DNA of 64,000 nucleotides from Carallia brachiata. Taxonomy: Eukaryota > Streptophyta > Magnoliopsida > Malpighiales > Rhizophoraceae. How positions within the stretch are numbered: the stretch's first letter is position 1; each line of letters begins with the position of its first letter. Shown piece after piece: positions 1-12,871 of this stretch. The stretch covers positions 58,573 through 122,572 of the forward strand of contig JADCRB010000068.1 in NCBI GenBank assembly GCA_021464245.1, in the 5' to 3' direction. The translations under genes were made by a program, and so were the position numbers. Under the pieces are notes generated by a model. That model saw only the letters and a program-made list of their open reading frames with translations. It searched no databases and was not told the DNA's origin.

Positions 1-118
1 CACGTTGTGAAGAACTTAGAGAATATTTTGATGAGTTATTGATCACATTTAAAAGAAAATGTAAACAAAGGAAAAGAAAGCATGTGAAAAACTTTTCTTA
101 GATAAAGATAAAATTGTC

Positions 119-950
119 TTGGAAAATAGTCTGTTAAAAAAAGAATTTGAAAAGGCTAAATTAGATCATAAATCAACTTGTAGTGAGTTAAATTTTGTTA
201 AACAAGAGCTTGCAATATCTAAAGAGCCCCCTAACATCAAAGACAATTTACATCATTGTTTAGAAAAAGAAGTTGAGGACCTTAAAGAAAATAATTCAAA
301 TGTAGAAAAGTCCTTTCCAAAATTCACATTAGGTAGCAATAAGTTAGATGAGATGTTATCTTTTCAAAAGAAATTTTTTGACAAATCCAGTTTTGACTAC
401 CTCACTAGAAACAAGACTAATCCCATAAAAGAGAAGAAAAATGTTATATCATATTTTTATTGTCATAAAGAATGATACAAATTTCATGATTGTAGACTTA
501 GAAGACTTAGTGATCCTAAGAAGTCCTACATTAAAAATTATGTGTCACCTTCTAAAGCTTGGGTAAAGCCTAATAAATTCAAACTAGTATGGATGCTTAA
601 AGATTCAATGAAGAAGAAGAATGATTGTTGTAACATTGAAGGACCCAAAAAAATATGGGTACCAAAATATTCTATATCTTGTTTTATAGGTGGAAAAGTG
701 CTTGAAAGTAACATATTTTAAAAAAGATGTCATTTGATATCTTGATAGTGGATGTGTCACGTTTGGAGACAATGGAAAAGGTAAAATTATTGGAGTTGGT
801 ACTATAGGTAACAATGTATCAAGTTTTATTGAGGATGTTGCTTTGGTAAGTGGTTTAAAGCACAACTTAATTAGCATAAGCCAATTGTGTGATAAAGGTT
901 TTGAGGTATTATTCAAACCCATGACTTGTGAAGTATATGATCCCCATACC
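119..950 (+). pseudogene. Copia (SIRE/Maximus-like) gag-protease relic
   Basis: The first 118 codons are open and contain the KLDEML / FDKSSFDY stretch typical of the gag C-terminus of plant SIRE/Maximus Copia elements, followed by a ruined zinc knuckle (YCHKE then a stop, then HDC). Further on, in broken frames, come the conserved block ending IWVPK, then a protease-region block (DSGC-like, VTFGDNGKGKIIGVG) and the LKHNLISISQLCDKGF segment just after the protease. Several stops and at least one frameshift separate these blocks, so no polyprotein can be made. The left end runs off the window. The 3' end stops about 50 bases before an LTR-like sequence at 1001. Confidence 0.75.
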
Positions 951-1000
951 TAAGCATTGAGATTTGTAGGAAAAAGAATAAGTTGTGTAATGCATGTGCT

Positions 1001-1640
1001 TGTTAAGACCTTAAAGTTTCATTTTTTTGGTTTTGATGATTGTTAAACATTGAGAGTTAATAATATGTTTATTTAAGTGTGCAGTTAAATGATTTAATCA
1101 AATAAACATCAATTGAAACGGAAGCAATGCTAGCATAAGGCAACTATTGATATTGATCCCATTCAGTGTAAGTATTATCCAGTATGGTCAACTTTAAAAG
1201 GCTCGTTTGCTCACATGGAGATGAACTAGATAATGTGCTATTTACGGTCAAAAATCTCAGAATGTCTAATTTCCAACGCTTTTACAATTAAATTGTTTGG
1301 AGGTCTGTACAGCAAGATACGACCAAATCACTAAAGGGTGCTCAACCTATCAAGTAGACAGAATCAGTCCAATTTCAGAGGTTGCTGCAAACAAATGGGA
1401 AAGAATCAGTTGTTGAATTATATACAGACAGAAAGATAATTCCGTCTAGTTTTTGAATTCTCAAGAATCATCTCAATTGGATATTTGTGGAGGAAGTTAT
1501 AGTCTATGAACTGAAAGGTGCTCAATCTATCAAGGCAAACAGGATCACTCAATCTTGCATGAATGTTTGTGATTATGCCTTGCAATTTTATGGTATAACA
1601 AAGTGGCCAAACTTTCAATAAAATTACTTCAAATTAATGA
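1001..1640 (+). mobile_element. Left part of an interrupted LTR (LTR-B)
   Basis: It starts TGTTAAGACC, a typical Copia LTR 5' end. It contains internal near-repeats of about 170 bases built around GGTGCTCAAYCTATCAAG and GGATATTTGTGG. The same repeat units continue at 3531-3780 after a SIRE-like 3' end, so the LTR appears split by that insertion. The left junction of the split is only approximate (about 1620-1640). Confidence 0.5.
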
Positions 1641-2051
1641 AGCAAATACATTGAAAACTATTTTTTTGAATATGCACACATACACGCACTTTTTTGTTGT
1701 TCTAGTAAAACCTTTTTTGAATTGAGATATCATTTTCTAAGTTCACATAATCCACTATTTATTCTAATTTAATGATTGTATTTGAACTCTACAAGGCCTA
1801 CATTTTAAAGTTATGATAACTTATATGCCTAATTGTAAATGTGAACTTGTGATACATGCAAACATTAAGGGGGAGTCTCAATTTCTTAATCTAGTTAGCA
1901 TTCACATTTTTTATTTCAACCATTTTTATTGATGACAAAAAGGAGGAGAAAATTAAGAGAGAGTCATCAAGAAAGAACATTTATTAAGGAACCTTAGATT
2001 AAGGGGAAGCATCTATTTTAAAGGTTTTGTCATCATCAAAAAGGGGGAGAT
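1641..2051 (+). mobile_element. SIRE-like 3' internal region with polypurine tract
   Basis: Non-coding stretch with repeated GGGGGAG tracts and the 'gatgacaaaaaggaggag' and 'tcatcatcaaaaaggggg' phrases that precede the 3' LTR in plant SIRE/Maximus elements. The last one (AAAGGGGGAGA, ending 2050) is the polypurine tract directly next to the LTR at 2052. Everything upstream in this inner element is missing or not recognisable. Confidence 0.6.
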
Positions 2052-2377
2052 TGTTGAAAAATTCACACCTCATACATACATTAAGAAATTGTTACTAAGT
2101 GTGAATTCATGTTATGATGATGAGTGTTTTGATAATGAGTTATGAACCAATCTAACTTAAGCATAAGTGAATTTCATTTGTATGTTCTTCAAGTATACAA
2201 TTCAGGTTCAAGAAGTCTAAAGAGGTATACATATGTCATCTTACGCGTGCATATAAGAGAAAGATCACATTGGGCCTTATTAAGCTACTATCTTAGAAAT
2301 ATAGTATAAGAGCAAATATATTTGGACAGATTCCAGGTACTAAAATCACTCACTTGAGATATATTTTTGGCCTAAAA

Positions 2378-2408
<31 letters not shown>

Positions 2409-3530
2409 CAGGACTATAAGTCTAGTTTCAAATAAGTTTGGTCGTGCAATTTTTGGAGCCCTAGAGAAAAACTTATGAATTTTATACCAAAAGGGTGCAA
2501 GCTGTCAGGAACCTTCAGTGCACATATAGTGAATTGCAACGGCTGCCTAGAAGAGCACAGGACGGATTTGAATGCAAACTTTTGTGCGTAAATTCCATGT
2601 TCTGTCTATTAATCAATGCAAAAAGAATCACATCAAAATTCAAAGCCATCTGCAAGATATTATCGTTCTACTAAAAGTGTGCAGACTGTCTAACAGAACT
2701 TTAATATTTGTATTCCAACATTTATTTGACTATGCTATACTCATTCAAAAATCGTCAAATTTGGTGGGTAAAGAGCTCTGACAGTCTACTAAATAACAAA
2801 TAAGGAATCACAATTTTTCAAACTATCTGTACGAAGTTATAGCTATCTACCAGAAGATGTCAGACAAGAGAATCAATGCAAAGCTGTCAAGAGGAAAACA
2901 ACAAAGTATACATGTGCAACCCATGGCAACGACTCTAACAAGTTGCTAACCTATCTTGCAGCTACTTAAACATCACTTGAAGATGTTTTACTTCTGAAGA
3001 AAGTTATATTCAACTACTGTACAATCTCTCTCAAGGCAAAAAGGTTTTCTTTACTCTAAGTACTTTCATTGTACAACTAGCATTCAAGCTAGTAAGTTTC
3101 ATTTGTATTGTAACACATTGTGAGAATAGGTGAGAGCTCTCAAGTGGGACTTGTGATGATCATCTTGTAAGGAGTTAGGGTTGAACTCCAATAAGGAAAA
3201 CCTAACAGAAAAGGGAAAGTGGTGTTGTTAAGTGGGACTTGTGCAACAACCGATTTGAAGGCAGACGCAAGGGTGTTTGCGGAGTCTTTTTGTAAACTGT
3301 ACGGTGGTGATTGGTGTGCCCAAAGGCACCCTATAGTTGAACTCTCAAGAATGTCCAAGAGAGGGATTGTTGAGAAAACCAAGGACGTAGTCATTTGGTG
3401 AACCTTGTAAAAATCGGTATTGTATTTCTTTCAATCTCTTGTTTACATTCATTTGCAGAAATTTTTATTTGAGAATTTCATTGGTGAAGCCTATTCACCC
3501 CCCCTCTAGGCTTCACCCAAAGGACCAACA
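2052..3530 (+). mobile_element. Copia 3' LTR (LTR-A, SIRE-like), 1,479 bp
   Basis: Bounded by TGTTGAAAAATTC at the left and ACCAACA at the right, an inverted TGTTG/CAACA pair, and preceded immediately by a polypurine tract. The right 400 bases resemble SIRE-type LTR U5 ends, with the 'cccccctctaggcttcaccc' run close to the end. Small ORFs at 2572 and 3219 lie inside this LTR and are not genes. No primer binding site follows, which fits a 3' LTR inserted into LTR-B. Confidence 0.7.
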
Positions 3531-4796
3531 ATTAGATATTTACGATGGAAGTTATGGTCTATCAATCGAAAGGTGTTCAATCTGGCAAGGCGATTAGTCC
3601 ACTTTCAAAGATGATTATGAACAAATGGGAAAGAATTAGCTATTGAGCCTTAAATGCGTAAAAATATAATTATGCCTAGTTTTTAAATTAACAAGAATCA
3701 TGTTAATTGGATATTTGTAAAATGAGATACTGTTAAAACATTTAAGGATGTACAGTTTGTCCTGCTAGCAGGATCAGTCAAATTGTAGAAGGCACCATGG
3801 CTAGCTAGAGTGGAATCAGAGTGTGATCTATATATGGATGGAAAGGTCTGGATGTCTACGTTCGAACGCAAGAATCAAAAGACAATTTTGGAGCTATATA
3901 CAAAGAGACATAAATGATTTTTTGAAGAGTTGTCAAATTTGTCAAGACGACCGTCATCATTCAAAGCCACGATTTTAGGGATCCATTGGCTGTAAAATCA
4001 ACCCTCATTAATGCATTTCAGTAGCCCCTACATCCTCTTTCATCTATAAATAGGTGACTCGAGCAATGCTCCATCCATCCCTCTCTATTCCTCTCATTCT
4101 CTCGTAATCTCTCTCAAGTATTCTTTGCATATGTGATATGAGCTTTATTGTGTAAGTGTATTGAGTACTAGAAAAAGAAATAAAGGAGCACAAGTTTTTT
4201 ATAATTTTTGTAAGAGAGAGTGGAGCCATAAGTGAAGAGAGAAAAAGAGAAAGTGAGTTTTAGTCAGAAATTTATTTTTGTTGTGAGAAAGCTTTGTGAA
4301 GTTTTGTAAGGTCGTGGACCTCTGTGCAAGTGAGTTTAAGTGGCCATCGAGTGTTTGTGACAAAGGTCAGGTGACCTCTGTGTGGTTGAGGAAAAGAGCT
4401 AGTGTGCTCTTGGTCAGGTGACTGAAGTGTTGTAAAAGTTTGATCTTTACCCGTGAAGAAGATTGATAGTGGATTGTGAAATTCCCAAAAGTGATCTTAG
4501 AGAATGAATGTAGGATTGGGATAAGTTGAACCATTACAAATCTCGTGTTAATCTCTCTGTCCCTTAAACTCTTTCATCATCATTGTTCATCAACACACAC
4601 ATTATGCTTATTATTTATCTCGATCTTATTCACAAATACCAGTTATTCTCTTATATTTGTTTATCATTACTTGTATATGATTCACTTATCTTTCATATTA
4701 TGTTTAAATATTTTTATTTATTTAAGTTTATTGATTTGGCTATAAGCTTTTGTATTACGTAATTTGCCTACCTCATAGGAAATTTTGGGACCAACA
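3531..4796 (+). mobile_element. Right part of interrupted LTR-B
   Basis: Resumes with repeat units homologous to 1290-1620 and ends GGGACCAACA at 4796, matching the TGTT start at 1001. It has a TATA box near 4045 followed by a likely R-U5 region of about 700 bases. No primer binding site follows the end, so this is a 3' or solo LTR. No target duplication is visible next to 1001 and 4796. Confidence 0.5.
4045..4053 (+). promoter_or_regulatory. LTR-B TATA box
   Basis: TATAAATAG within LTR-B, in the position expected for the U3 promoter of a plant LTR, with a C-rich transcript-start-like region 30-40 bases downstream. Confidence 0.5.
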
Positions 4797-5649
4797 ATTT
4801 AGTCAGACTGGCAAATGTGAGGATCAGTTAGGTTTTTAGTTTGGTATATGGTCAATTTTATGTATTGAATTAAGCTAATGAAAAACTGGTCAAAATCGAT
4901 CAAAACTTGCTAAAAAATATATATATATATATAATGTGTAAGAACGCTTGGATAGATTTTTTTCCAATGGTCATTTTTTTGAATTTTATCCAGATACATT
5001 GTTGCACCATCATTAGAAATTCGGTTCTGATCATGCTGTATTAGTGGTTCAGCTTAATTGAACTCATCCTAGCCCATCCAATCAACAATGCCCTTTCTAT
5101 CTTAAGCAAATGTGGTTGTAAGAATCTAGTTGTGAATCCACGGTGGCAGATACTTGGATGTCGGTTGGAGGACCATGTGTTGGGGGAGATGTGGCTCGGA
5201 AGATCACAAATTGTGGTCATGCCTGAAAACATTAGGGCAAAATGAATTTTGGCAGTGTGAACAACAAGCTTAGAAGGGCATAAACGTACCAGGCTTTATT
5301 AGCAAAGCTCCCCCTTTTCTTGAGAATATTAAATCCCTATGTAATTTGTAATTAAATATAGATGAATTACAACAATGAGAAAAGATTATGTGTGCTCACC
5401 GATCTCGAGCAACATGGCTAAAGGAGGGTGACAAAAGTACTAAGTACATTCATCTTGTGGCATCACAGAGGAAAACGCCATAATGCTATACGACGTTTAG
5501 TGGGAGATAATGGTCATATGTCCATACTGATGCGGCTAGCATTGCGGATTGTCTGACATCTTTCTTTGAGAGCCTATATGCTACGAATGAAAGGATGGAT
5601 GCTAAACCAATTCCATCATGTGTTCATGGCTAGGTTACTACAAAGATGA

Positions 5650-6470
5650 ATCAAATATTGGTGCAGCCTTTTACAGAGGAGGATGCACTTGTGGCCCTTA
5701 AGCAGCTCTTAGACTAGATGGCTTCCATGTTGTTTTCTATCAATCTTTTTGGCACATTGTTGGGCAGGATGCAGTTAAAGAAGTACTATATGTTCTCAAT
5801 CATGGGAGTGATCCCAGCCCTCTCAATCACACAAATGTTGCTTTGATCTCAAGGTGTCTTCCTCAAAACAATGTAAGGATTTTCATCCCATTAACCTTTG
5901 CAATATTATTATGAAGCTTATTACAAAAGCCATGGCTAATAGATTGAAGATCATTTTTGCAAAATATCATTTCTAAGACACAGAATGCTTTTGGGCTTGG
6001 GAGGTTGATCACAGATAATGCTTAAATTGCCTAAAAGGCTTTCCACACCTTGTAGTATAAGTATTCTTGGAAGACAAGATTCATGGCCATAAAGCTTGAT
6101 ACGAGTAAAACCTATGATCGTGTTAAACATGCTTTCTTGGAGGCTATTATGTTAAAAATGGACTTTGCTTCAAGCTGAGTCAATTTAGTAATGCGATGTG
6201 TCTCAATAGTCTCATATTTGCTGTTGGTCAATTCTTTGCCACAATGATCTTTTTTTCCATCAAGAAGGTTGAGACAAGGTAACCCGATATCACTATATCT
6301 ATTTATCATATGTGTAGAAGAGGGCTTTTCTACTCTGCTTGATTCTAAAGTACGTGAAAAGAGGCTGTATGACTTCAGGGTCTGCCGTCAAGCCCTGCCA
6401 ATATCACATCTGTTTTTTCAAATGATAGTCTTATCTTTCCTACTGCAACTATCAATGACTATTAAGTCCT
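5650..6470 (+). pseudogene. LINE reverse transcriptase relic
   Basis: Recognisable RT blocks in shifted frames: DFHPINLCNIIMKLITKAMANRLK (block 1-2), MAIKLDTSKTYDRV (block 3, with the usual D-x-S-K-A-Y-D-R-V changed to T-Y-D-R-V), and LRQGNPISLYLFIICVE (block 4, normally RQGDPLSP). The catalytic YADD block is not legible near the break at 6,420-6,480. Multiple stops make it non-functional. Confidence 0.75.
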
Positions 6471-6961
6471 AAAGAATATTCTCTCACAGTATAAAAATGC
6501 CTCAGGTTAGCATATTAATTTGGAGAAAACTGAGTACTTTTTAGCTGGAATGTGCTTTTTGATGTTAAAAATGCAATCTAGAGTTGTTTGAATTTAATGA
6601 CAATTCGGAGCCCTTAAAAGTAGCTCGGCTTACCTGTGGGTATTAGTCATTCAAAAATGAAAGCATTTAGTTGCATTCTTGATAGGGTTAGAATGACGCT
6701 AAGAGGGTAGAAGGAAAGCTTTCTAATAAAGGCTGAGAAGGAAATTCTGATTAAAACAGTTGTGGAGGCCATTCCCACGTATTGTATAAGCTGTTTTTTT
6801 TTTGCCACAGTCTCTTTGCAAAAAATTGGCTTTACTTGCAAATAAAACATTGGTGGGGAAGCAGTGAGGATTTGCGGGAGATATATTGGGCTTCAGGGGA
6901 TTGCTTTTTTAAGGCAAAGGCATTTGGTGGCTTGGGGTTCTAGGATTTTGCCACGTTCAAC

Positions 6962-7291
6962 TTGGCTATGCCAGGAAAACATGCATGTCGATTAGCTACA
7001 AATGAAGGCTCCCTGTTAGCATGTGTTTTCATGGGTAGGTATTTTCCAGATTCTAGCTTTTTGGAGGCGGAGTTGGGGTCTTTACTTGACTACACTTGGA
7101 GGAGCATTATGTTCTTTAAGCCACTTTTGCTTAAGGGAGTCAAGTGGTTAATTGATAATAAGGGGCACATGTGGTTAGATCCTTGGCTTTCTCTTCAACA
7201 TAGTTTTCAATCTCTCTCACCCAGGCTAGTGATAGAATCCGACTTAGTCTTCTGTCTTATTGACAAGGATCGGTGGTGGTGGCGAGAATAA
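6962..7291 (+). pseudogene. LINE zf-RVT region relic
   Basis: A 109-codon open stretch with the A-x-x-G-K-x-x-x-R-L start, V-F-M-x-x-Y-F-P, A-x-L-G-S-x-x-x-Y-T-W-R-S-I, LLLKGVKWLI and MWLDPWLSL, the familiar region between RT and RNase H of plant LINEs. It is in frame over its length but cut off from RT upstream and from the Cys/His region (GICHFCGYYSECVTHALVFC) downstream at about 7,620-7,680. Confidence 0.75.
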
Positions 7292-8639
7292 TTAGTTTGG
7301 CAATGCTTTAGCCCTTCAGAAAGTGATCAAATTCTCTTGATTCTTTTAAGTTTTTGAGGAATTGAGGATCAGTAGAGTTGGCATTTTGATAGAAGTGGGT
7401 ATTATATGGTAAAGAGTCCGTACCGATTGGCGCAGGAGAGCTCAGCTTGATCAGGTCCTTCGCGTTCTTATCATGTGGCAGGAGATGAAGCTAGGCTTTA
7501 GTGGAGTTCTATTTGGCAGCTTATTGTACTAGGTAAAGTTAAAAGCCTGGTCTGGTGGGCCTATAAGAAATTTTTGCAAACAGGAGCTAGTTTGGCCAAG
7601 AGAGGTATACTAGTAAGTGGAATCTGTCATTTCTGTGGATATTATAGCGAATGTGTCACACATGCCCTTGTTTTTTGCCCACATGTAACAGATATTTGGT
7701 TTGCTAGCCCACTAGGCCTTCACGTTATGGATACTAGCCAATGGTTTTTAAGGAATGGTTGCATGATATTATAGAACAAGGCTAATGGCCATGATTTTGT
7801 TGGCTATATGGAAAGGTAAGAATGTTCCAGTCATGCAAGGGAAGTTGGTTGATCCTCTTGAGATGCTTTGTTGGGTGCTAACTCTATATGATGATTTTAA
7901 GAAGGAAAACCAACACAACATGGCTGATTGGCAAAGTTTGTTTGTTAGGTGGTGCCCGCCAAGTGATGGAGTTATAAAGATTAATGGGAATGCTGCTATG
8001 GGTCGGGGTGTAATGGAGTGGGTGCAATATTTGGAGGGCAAGATGGAGTTCCAAGACATATCTTTGTAAAACTGTTTATGTGGACCTTTCAACTTGAAAT
8101 TATAGAATTACTTGTCCTAAAGTTTGTTGTCTAAAAAACAGCTAAACTATCTTTGACTCAAGTGTGCATGGAGACAGACTGTTTGCTTGCTAAGTAATTG
8201 TTCTCTTCGGGCATCACTAACTAGTCCATGGGTGGAGTTATTGCAGGTGATATAGCTTCAGTGGCTCTAACTTTCTCTTGTTTTTTCGTGAGTCATGTGA
8301 AAAGGGAAGGCAATAAGGCTGCTCATCTTAATTTTAGCGAGAAAAGCTTTATTTAATCAACTACTACAGAAGTTAGATGGCAGATTGATTGTATTCCCGA
8401 TCTTATACCCATCCTTGGGTATAATGTACCTGATTTAATGTTAAAATGAATTGAATTTCTTCTCAAAAAAAAAAAAAACTACAATTTCATTGTAGTCATC
8501 AACAACAACAATAATAAGCAATAGCTAAACCAAACAAAGCCTAACAAAGATTCATTTTAGTCTCGTACAAGTAGCATAACTGTTTGGAATATTATGATGA
8601 AATCTTTTAACTTTGTGATCATGTTCTAATGGCTCTTTT

Positions 8640-9770
8640 CTTTTTTCTGTTTTCTTTTTTTTATTAATAACCTCCTTTATAAAATTAAAAAAGGAACAGG
8701 AAATGTTTTGGAGAGGTCACACCGACCTTTCGGAAGAACCAGACACTCACAATGAGATGCTTTTATTGTTTCCCAAAGGATTCATGTTATGGGATAAACA
8801 CTTTATATTCCCATTAGTAGACTTTGAACCCGGTTTTGGGTTGGCTCATAATCGGATTGAATTATGAAAATTGGACCACGAATACATTATATTTGCATTT
8901 CACTAATATTGTTTGAGCCATAATCGAAGAGATATATATATATATATATATATAGCAGAAAAGACATATTATCATTAAAGGAGTAGAACCATTAGTACAC
9001 AGGTTGGGCCCAAAACAACTATAGACATAAAGCCCGAACAACCCAAAACAACCCCAGAGACCCAACAAGAAAAGTATAATGCCAGGTCCACAACCAAGAC
9101 ATAACCTAGCTTGCAGGCCGAATGGCCACACCCGTCCCAACTACTCCACAGCCACCTCTCACAATCGGAGAAGGACTGGCACCAACGGACGCCGATGTGA
9201 GCTTCACTACACAAATGTTGGCTAATCGCCATTAGGCATCTAGAGAAACAACCACTGCTCGAATCCTCCATACAAGGCCCAAGAAACACTCGTAGATAGA
9301 CAGTAGAACCAAGACCACGTTATGACCCTTGCCAGTAGCAGAACCCCCATGCGCAGAAGGGAAGCCAGAGCTGCCAAACCACCACCAACTATAGAAGGCC
9401 TGAGCCGTAGCTAGCAAACAGAAACCTCCCCCACTACCCTGTTGATCGCATAGATGTGCGAGGACGGCGGGGTAGTCAAGACACCCACACTGAAACCCAC
9501 CAAACAAAAAGAGATGGAGGAAACAAACAAAGACTAGAGAACCAAAACCCATCCTCAACCTCGGAGAGAGGACGCAACCAACGAGAAAACAACCAACAAA
9601 TGGCTATAAACGGACCAAAAAAGCTTCATCGAAAAAACATGAATCAGAAGAGACTCTCAGCACAGGTTAGTGAGCATCGGCACACAATAGATTGGTCTGG
9701 ACTAACTTGGGTCCTAATCTGGTTAATTATATCAACACTAGTTATCATGTCGTTTTTATAAAATTAAAAA
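8640..9770 (-). repeat. GC-richer retro-derived patch, probably LINE 3' end
   Basis: Between 8,980 and 9,700 base composition becomes clearly GC- and A/C-rich against an AT-rich background. On the minus strand the sequence reads towards a CTTTAATGATAATATG-type 3' end and then a (TA)n tract at 8932-8954, which resembles plant LINE 3' ends. The patch is bracketed by TTTATAAAATTAAAAA-like direct repeats near 8,680 and 9,755, which may be chance in AT-rich DNA. Long minus-strand open frames here lack any recognisable domain. Confidence 0.3.
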
Positions 9771-10497
9771 GAAAAGTTTGAAGTTGATTATTATTGTTGT
9801 TAATTACGTACTCAATATTTAATTTATATAGGATATATATAAAGTTAATGTTGAAAGTCACCGAAGAAAAGTTACTATAGTTATTGTCAGAAATATATGT
9901 ATTGATACATTATTAATTAGTTAAACTTATTACTTGCTCAAAAAAACAAAAAAAAAAATTAGTTAAACCTATTAATGTACGTGATGATATCAAATAACGG
10001 TGAAGTTCCTAGTAATAAAGAGGTTTATAACCAACAAATTCTTTTTTTTATCCAAATGTTAATTAATAATAATAAGGTCAAGTTAACTGTAGAGAAATGA
10101 CCATTAAAAAAATTATTGTATATGTTTAATAAATGTTTAAATGATAACACACAATAATCATCCAAACAAAAAAAAGATTTTCACATGAGTTTTATTAGCA
10201 TGAGAAAAAATCGGTAATTAAGATTAAAAATTTAAATAACAAACAAGGTTAACTTTAAACAGAAGCAATATTGACTATGGATCGACCAATTACAAAGCAA
10301 ATTTAGGCGTATCTTATGGAAAAAAATTATTGGAAAATTTATAACATCATAATTGAATAATTAAAATAGCGGGCTGATAGAAATGTGTTTAATAGATAAA
10401 ATACCTAGGAAAACCATTTTATATATTAAATTCTAATTTTTAGACAAAATTAGCTTCCCCTCTAGTTTATATTAAGGTTATTAAACAGAAACTTTGT

Positions 10498-10562
10498 CGT
10501 GACACCTTGAAGCCCTCTTAATTTTATTTCGTGACACCTTGAAGCCCTCTTAATTTTATTTC
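10498..10562. repeat. 32-bp perfect tandem duplication
   Basis: The unit beginning CGTGACACCTTGAAG and ending TTTATTT occurs twice back to back (10498-10529 and 10530-10561) without a visible mismatch, suggesting a recent slippage or repair duplication. Confidence 0.85.
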
Positions 10563-11995
10563 TTATGTAAGTGTGTAACAAACTTTTTACGAAAGCAAAA
10601 TTTTTTTGGTCAAAAAAACGAAAAGCATGGTAATATCACGCAAATGCATCCAAAAGGATTGCGTTAACTGCACTGTAAGGTGAGTTGGCAACCACAGTAA
10701 ACCAAAAGGGAGCAAGCCTCAGGCTTCCTAGTAAGAGTCGTTGACCACTCATTAAACTTGTAGGATCAGACGTACGTTTAACTGTACTAAATACTTTAAT
10801 AAGAATTTGAATTCATGACCTCGTTATATAAACAAAATCTTCTAATTACTAATTCACAGTAGCCCGATGGGTTGCAGCAAAAGTTCTAATGATTACAGTG
10901 TAAGTAAAATGAAATCTAAGGACCAAATTATACATTTTTTTTTTCATTTTAATTGATGAATGATTGAATGCATGCTATCCACATGTATTCGTTTGAAATG
11001 CTTTCCTGTTTCAACAAAAAATCCGTGAATATATAATATATCAAATGAAAGTTTGCTTCATTTCATGTGCTACAAATATTTTTTTATGTCGCATTCAAGA
11101 GTTGTGCAATCGATAAAATTAACTTCTAATTGAAATCCACCAAATCAGAACGCCTTCCATTGTGAAATTTTTGCGCATTTAATTTCTGAAAATATAAAGA
11201 TATTCATTTGCACTCTAATTATTCCCTTGAAATTTTTTTATTTTAAAAAAAAAACAAACTTTAATAGATGAAGGTATTTTAGAAGTCAAATCGCAGAGAA
11301 TCTCTAATTATTCCCTTTAACACTTTTTTTTTTTTTTTTTTTTTTTGCCGCCGGAAAGACAATCTTATATGATCTGGAAGTTGTGCACATTTCGTGACCA
11401 GCTTATGGCTTGGCTTTGCTCTTTTAATGGAAACAGTTCCTTCATTTATTAAGAAATAATCTACCAAGTAAGGAATGTAATTGAATTTGAAATTTACCTC
11501 TATTAGAATTTATAACTTTCATTAATTATTATATCTTTCTTTTCCTTTTTTTTTTTTGTTTCTTGAACTATATAATGATAGAGCGAAGATTCTGTTCCAG
11601 AGGTAGTGTCCGGAGCCAATCTGTCTTTTAATGTAACTTTACTGAAAAAATTTGAAACAAAAAAAAAAAAAATAAAACATAAAATCAGATAGGTACTACA
11701 CTAAAACTTAAAATGTAGATGATATACACTAAAATAAAAAATTTTGAAATTTTTTTTCTAATAAAATCAATTCAATTCTATTAAAACTAGAACCGGTTGC
11801 ATTTTAGAGAAAGAATCCAAACAATTTCCAATGCACTACGTTTATTGGTAATGACAATAATTTTTTTTTTTTTATTCTCATAAATTTTATATACTTTTAT
11901 CGAATCTAAAATAAACACACAAAAAAAAAATCTAAATCTTAATCATTGAACCGTCCCTTAAAGGACATTATATCTCTTATTAAAGTCATTGATGT

Positions 11996-12062
11996 ATGCT
12001 CAATAAATGATCCTAAAGAGATAACTCAGTAAATGATCGCAAAGGGATAACTCAATAAATGC
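11996..12062. repeat. Short degenerate tandem repeat
   Basis: About two and a half units of roughly 27 bases built on CTCAATAAATGATC...AAAGRGATAA. Confidence 0.6.
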
Positions 12063-12519
12063 ATCTACTGTCTATATCTCGACTACATTTTGACTTGGAA
12101 AAGTCGCACGAGTGCAAATACACCACTAAGAGGATATAGTTCTCCCTTTTCCCTTACAATATAGCACTTTTTTTAAAGAAATAAAGTACATTATTTTATT
12201 TTTAAAAGAATTTAATTTGGTATACACATTGTAATATTTAAATAGTATATATATAAAATGTATATTTTATGACGAATTTGATTATTTTATAATAACACTT
12301 ATTATTTTTGTGACAAAAAATTACGTGTTAATTTTTTATATTATATTTTATCAATTTTGTTGTAGAAATGAATAAGGCCGTTACAATATATATACTAAAT
12401 ATGACTATTAACATGTGGATGCCAAACTTTTTTCTTTTTAAAATATGGATACTGTAATGTAAAAGATGGAGGTGTAAAAGAATGAAGGATATTTAGAAGA
12501 ACCATTCATAGCTTATTTA

Positions 12520-12871
12520 GAGGGTGTTTGATTTAGTTTTTAAAGAATATTAATTGTCGTTGCATTTCAGTGCTTAGTAAACATTTTTTAGAAGTTATTG
12601 TTCTTGACAATGCCCTTAAAAAACAACTAATCCAAAAAGTAGCTATGAGCTACTTTTTGATTAATACGGCTGTTGATGGATAATATTGAAATTATAATTG
12701 ATTTTTCTCTCATGTTTCCAAAATTTTAAGTAAACAGTAACAACAAATGCTAATTTAACTAAATACTGCAAATTTATTTTATTTAACAGCAACATTAATT
12801 AGTAATTAGTAATAATAATCAATTATCAACAACAATAATAACAAGCAACAACAGCTAAACTAAACAATCCC
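12520..12871. mobile_element. Tourist-like MITE, 352 bp
   Basis: The left end GAGGGTGTTTGATTTAG and the right end (inverted: GGGATTGTTTAGTTTAG) form imperfect terminal inverted repeats. They are flanked by TTA on both sides (12517-12519 and 12872-12874), the target preference of PIF/Harbinger-related Tourist MITEs. There is no coding capacity, and the interior is AT-rich. Confidence 0.7.

Larger units (their letters stand above)
4935..8478 (+). mobile_element. Decayed L1-type LINE with RNase H
   Basis: Across broken frames the order is that of plant L1 ORF2. First comes an endonuclease C-terminus (NAWIDFFPMVIF), then the linker with RSRATWLKEGDKSTKYIHLVASQR near 5,400. A reverse transcriptase follows (about 5,650-6,470), then a zf-RVT-like region (6,962-7,291 and about 7,590-7,740), and a degraded RNase H-like end (about 7,940-8,370). 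The element ends in TTCTTCTC followed by a 14-base A run at 8465-8478, the usual plant LINE tail. The 5' end, including ORF1 and most of the endonuclease, is missing, and no target duplication was found. Confidence 0.8.
9771..12519. other. AT-rich intergenic region without genes
   Basis: No credible coding region on either strand. It contains long A and T runs (for example the T run near 11,325-11,346), two small tandem duplications listed separately, and otherwise unremarkable AT-rich sequence. Confidence 0.6.

Noticed and set aside
9232..9761. Overlapping open frames on both strands in the GC-richer patch
   Set aside because: No domain or intron pattern. GC-rich composition lowers stop frequency, and the patch looks like retroelement 3' DNA.
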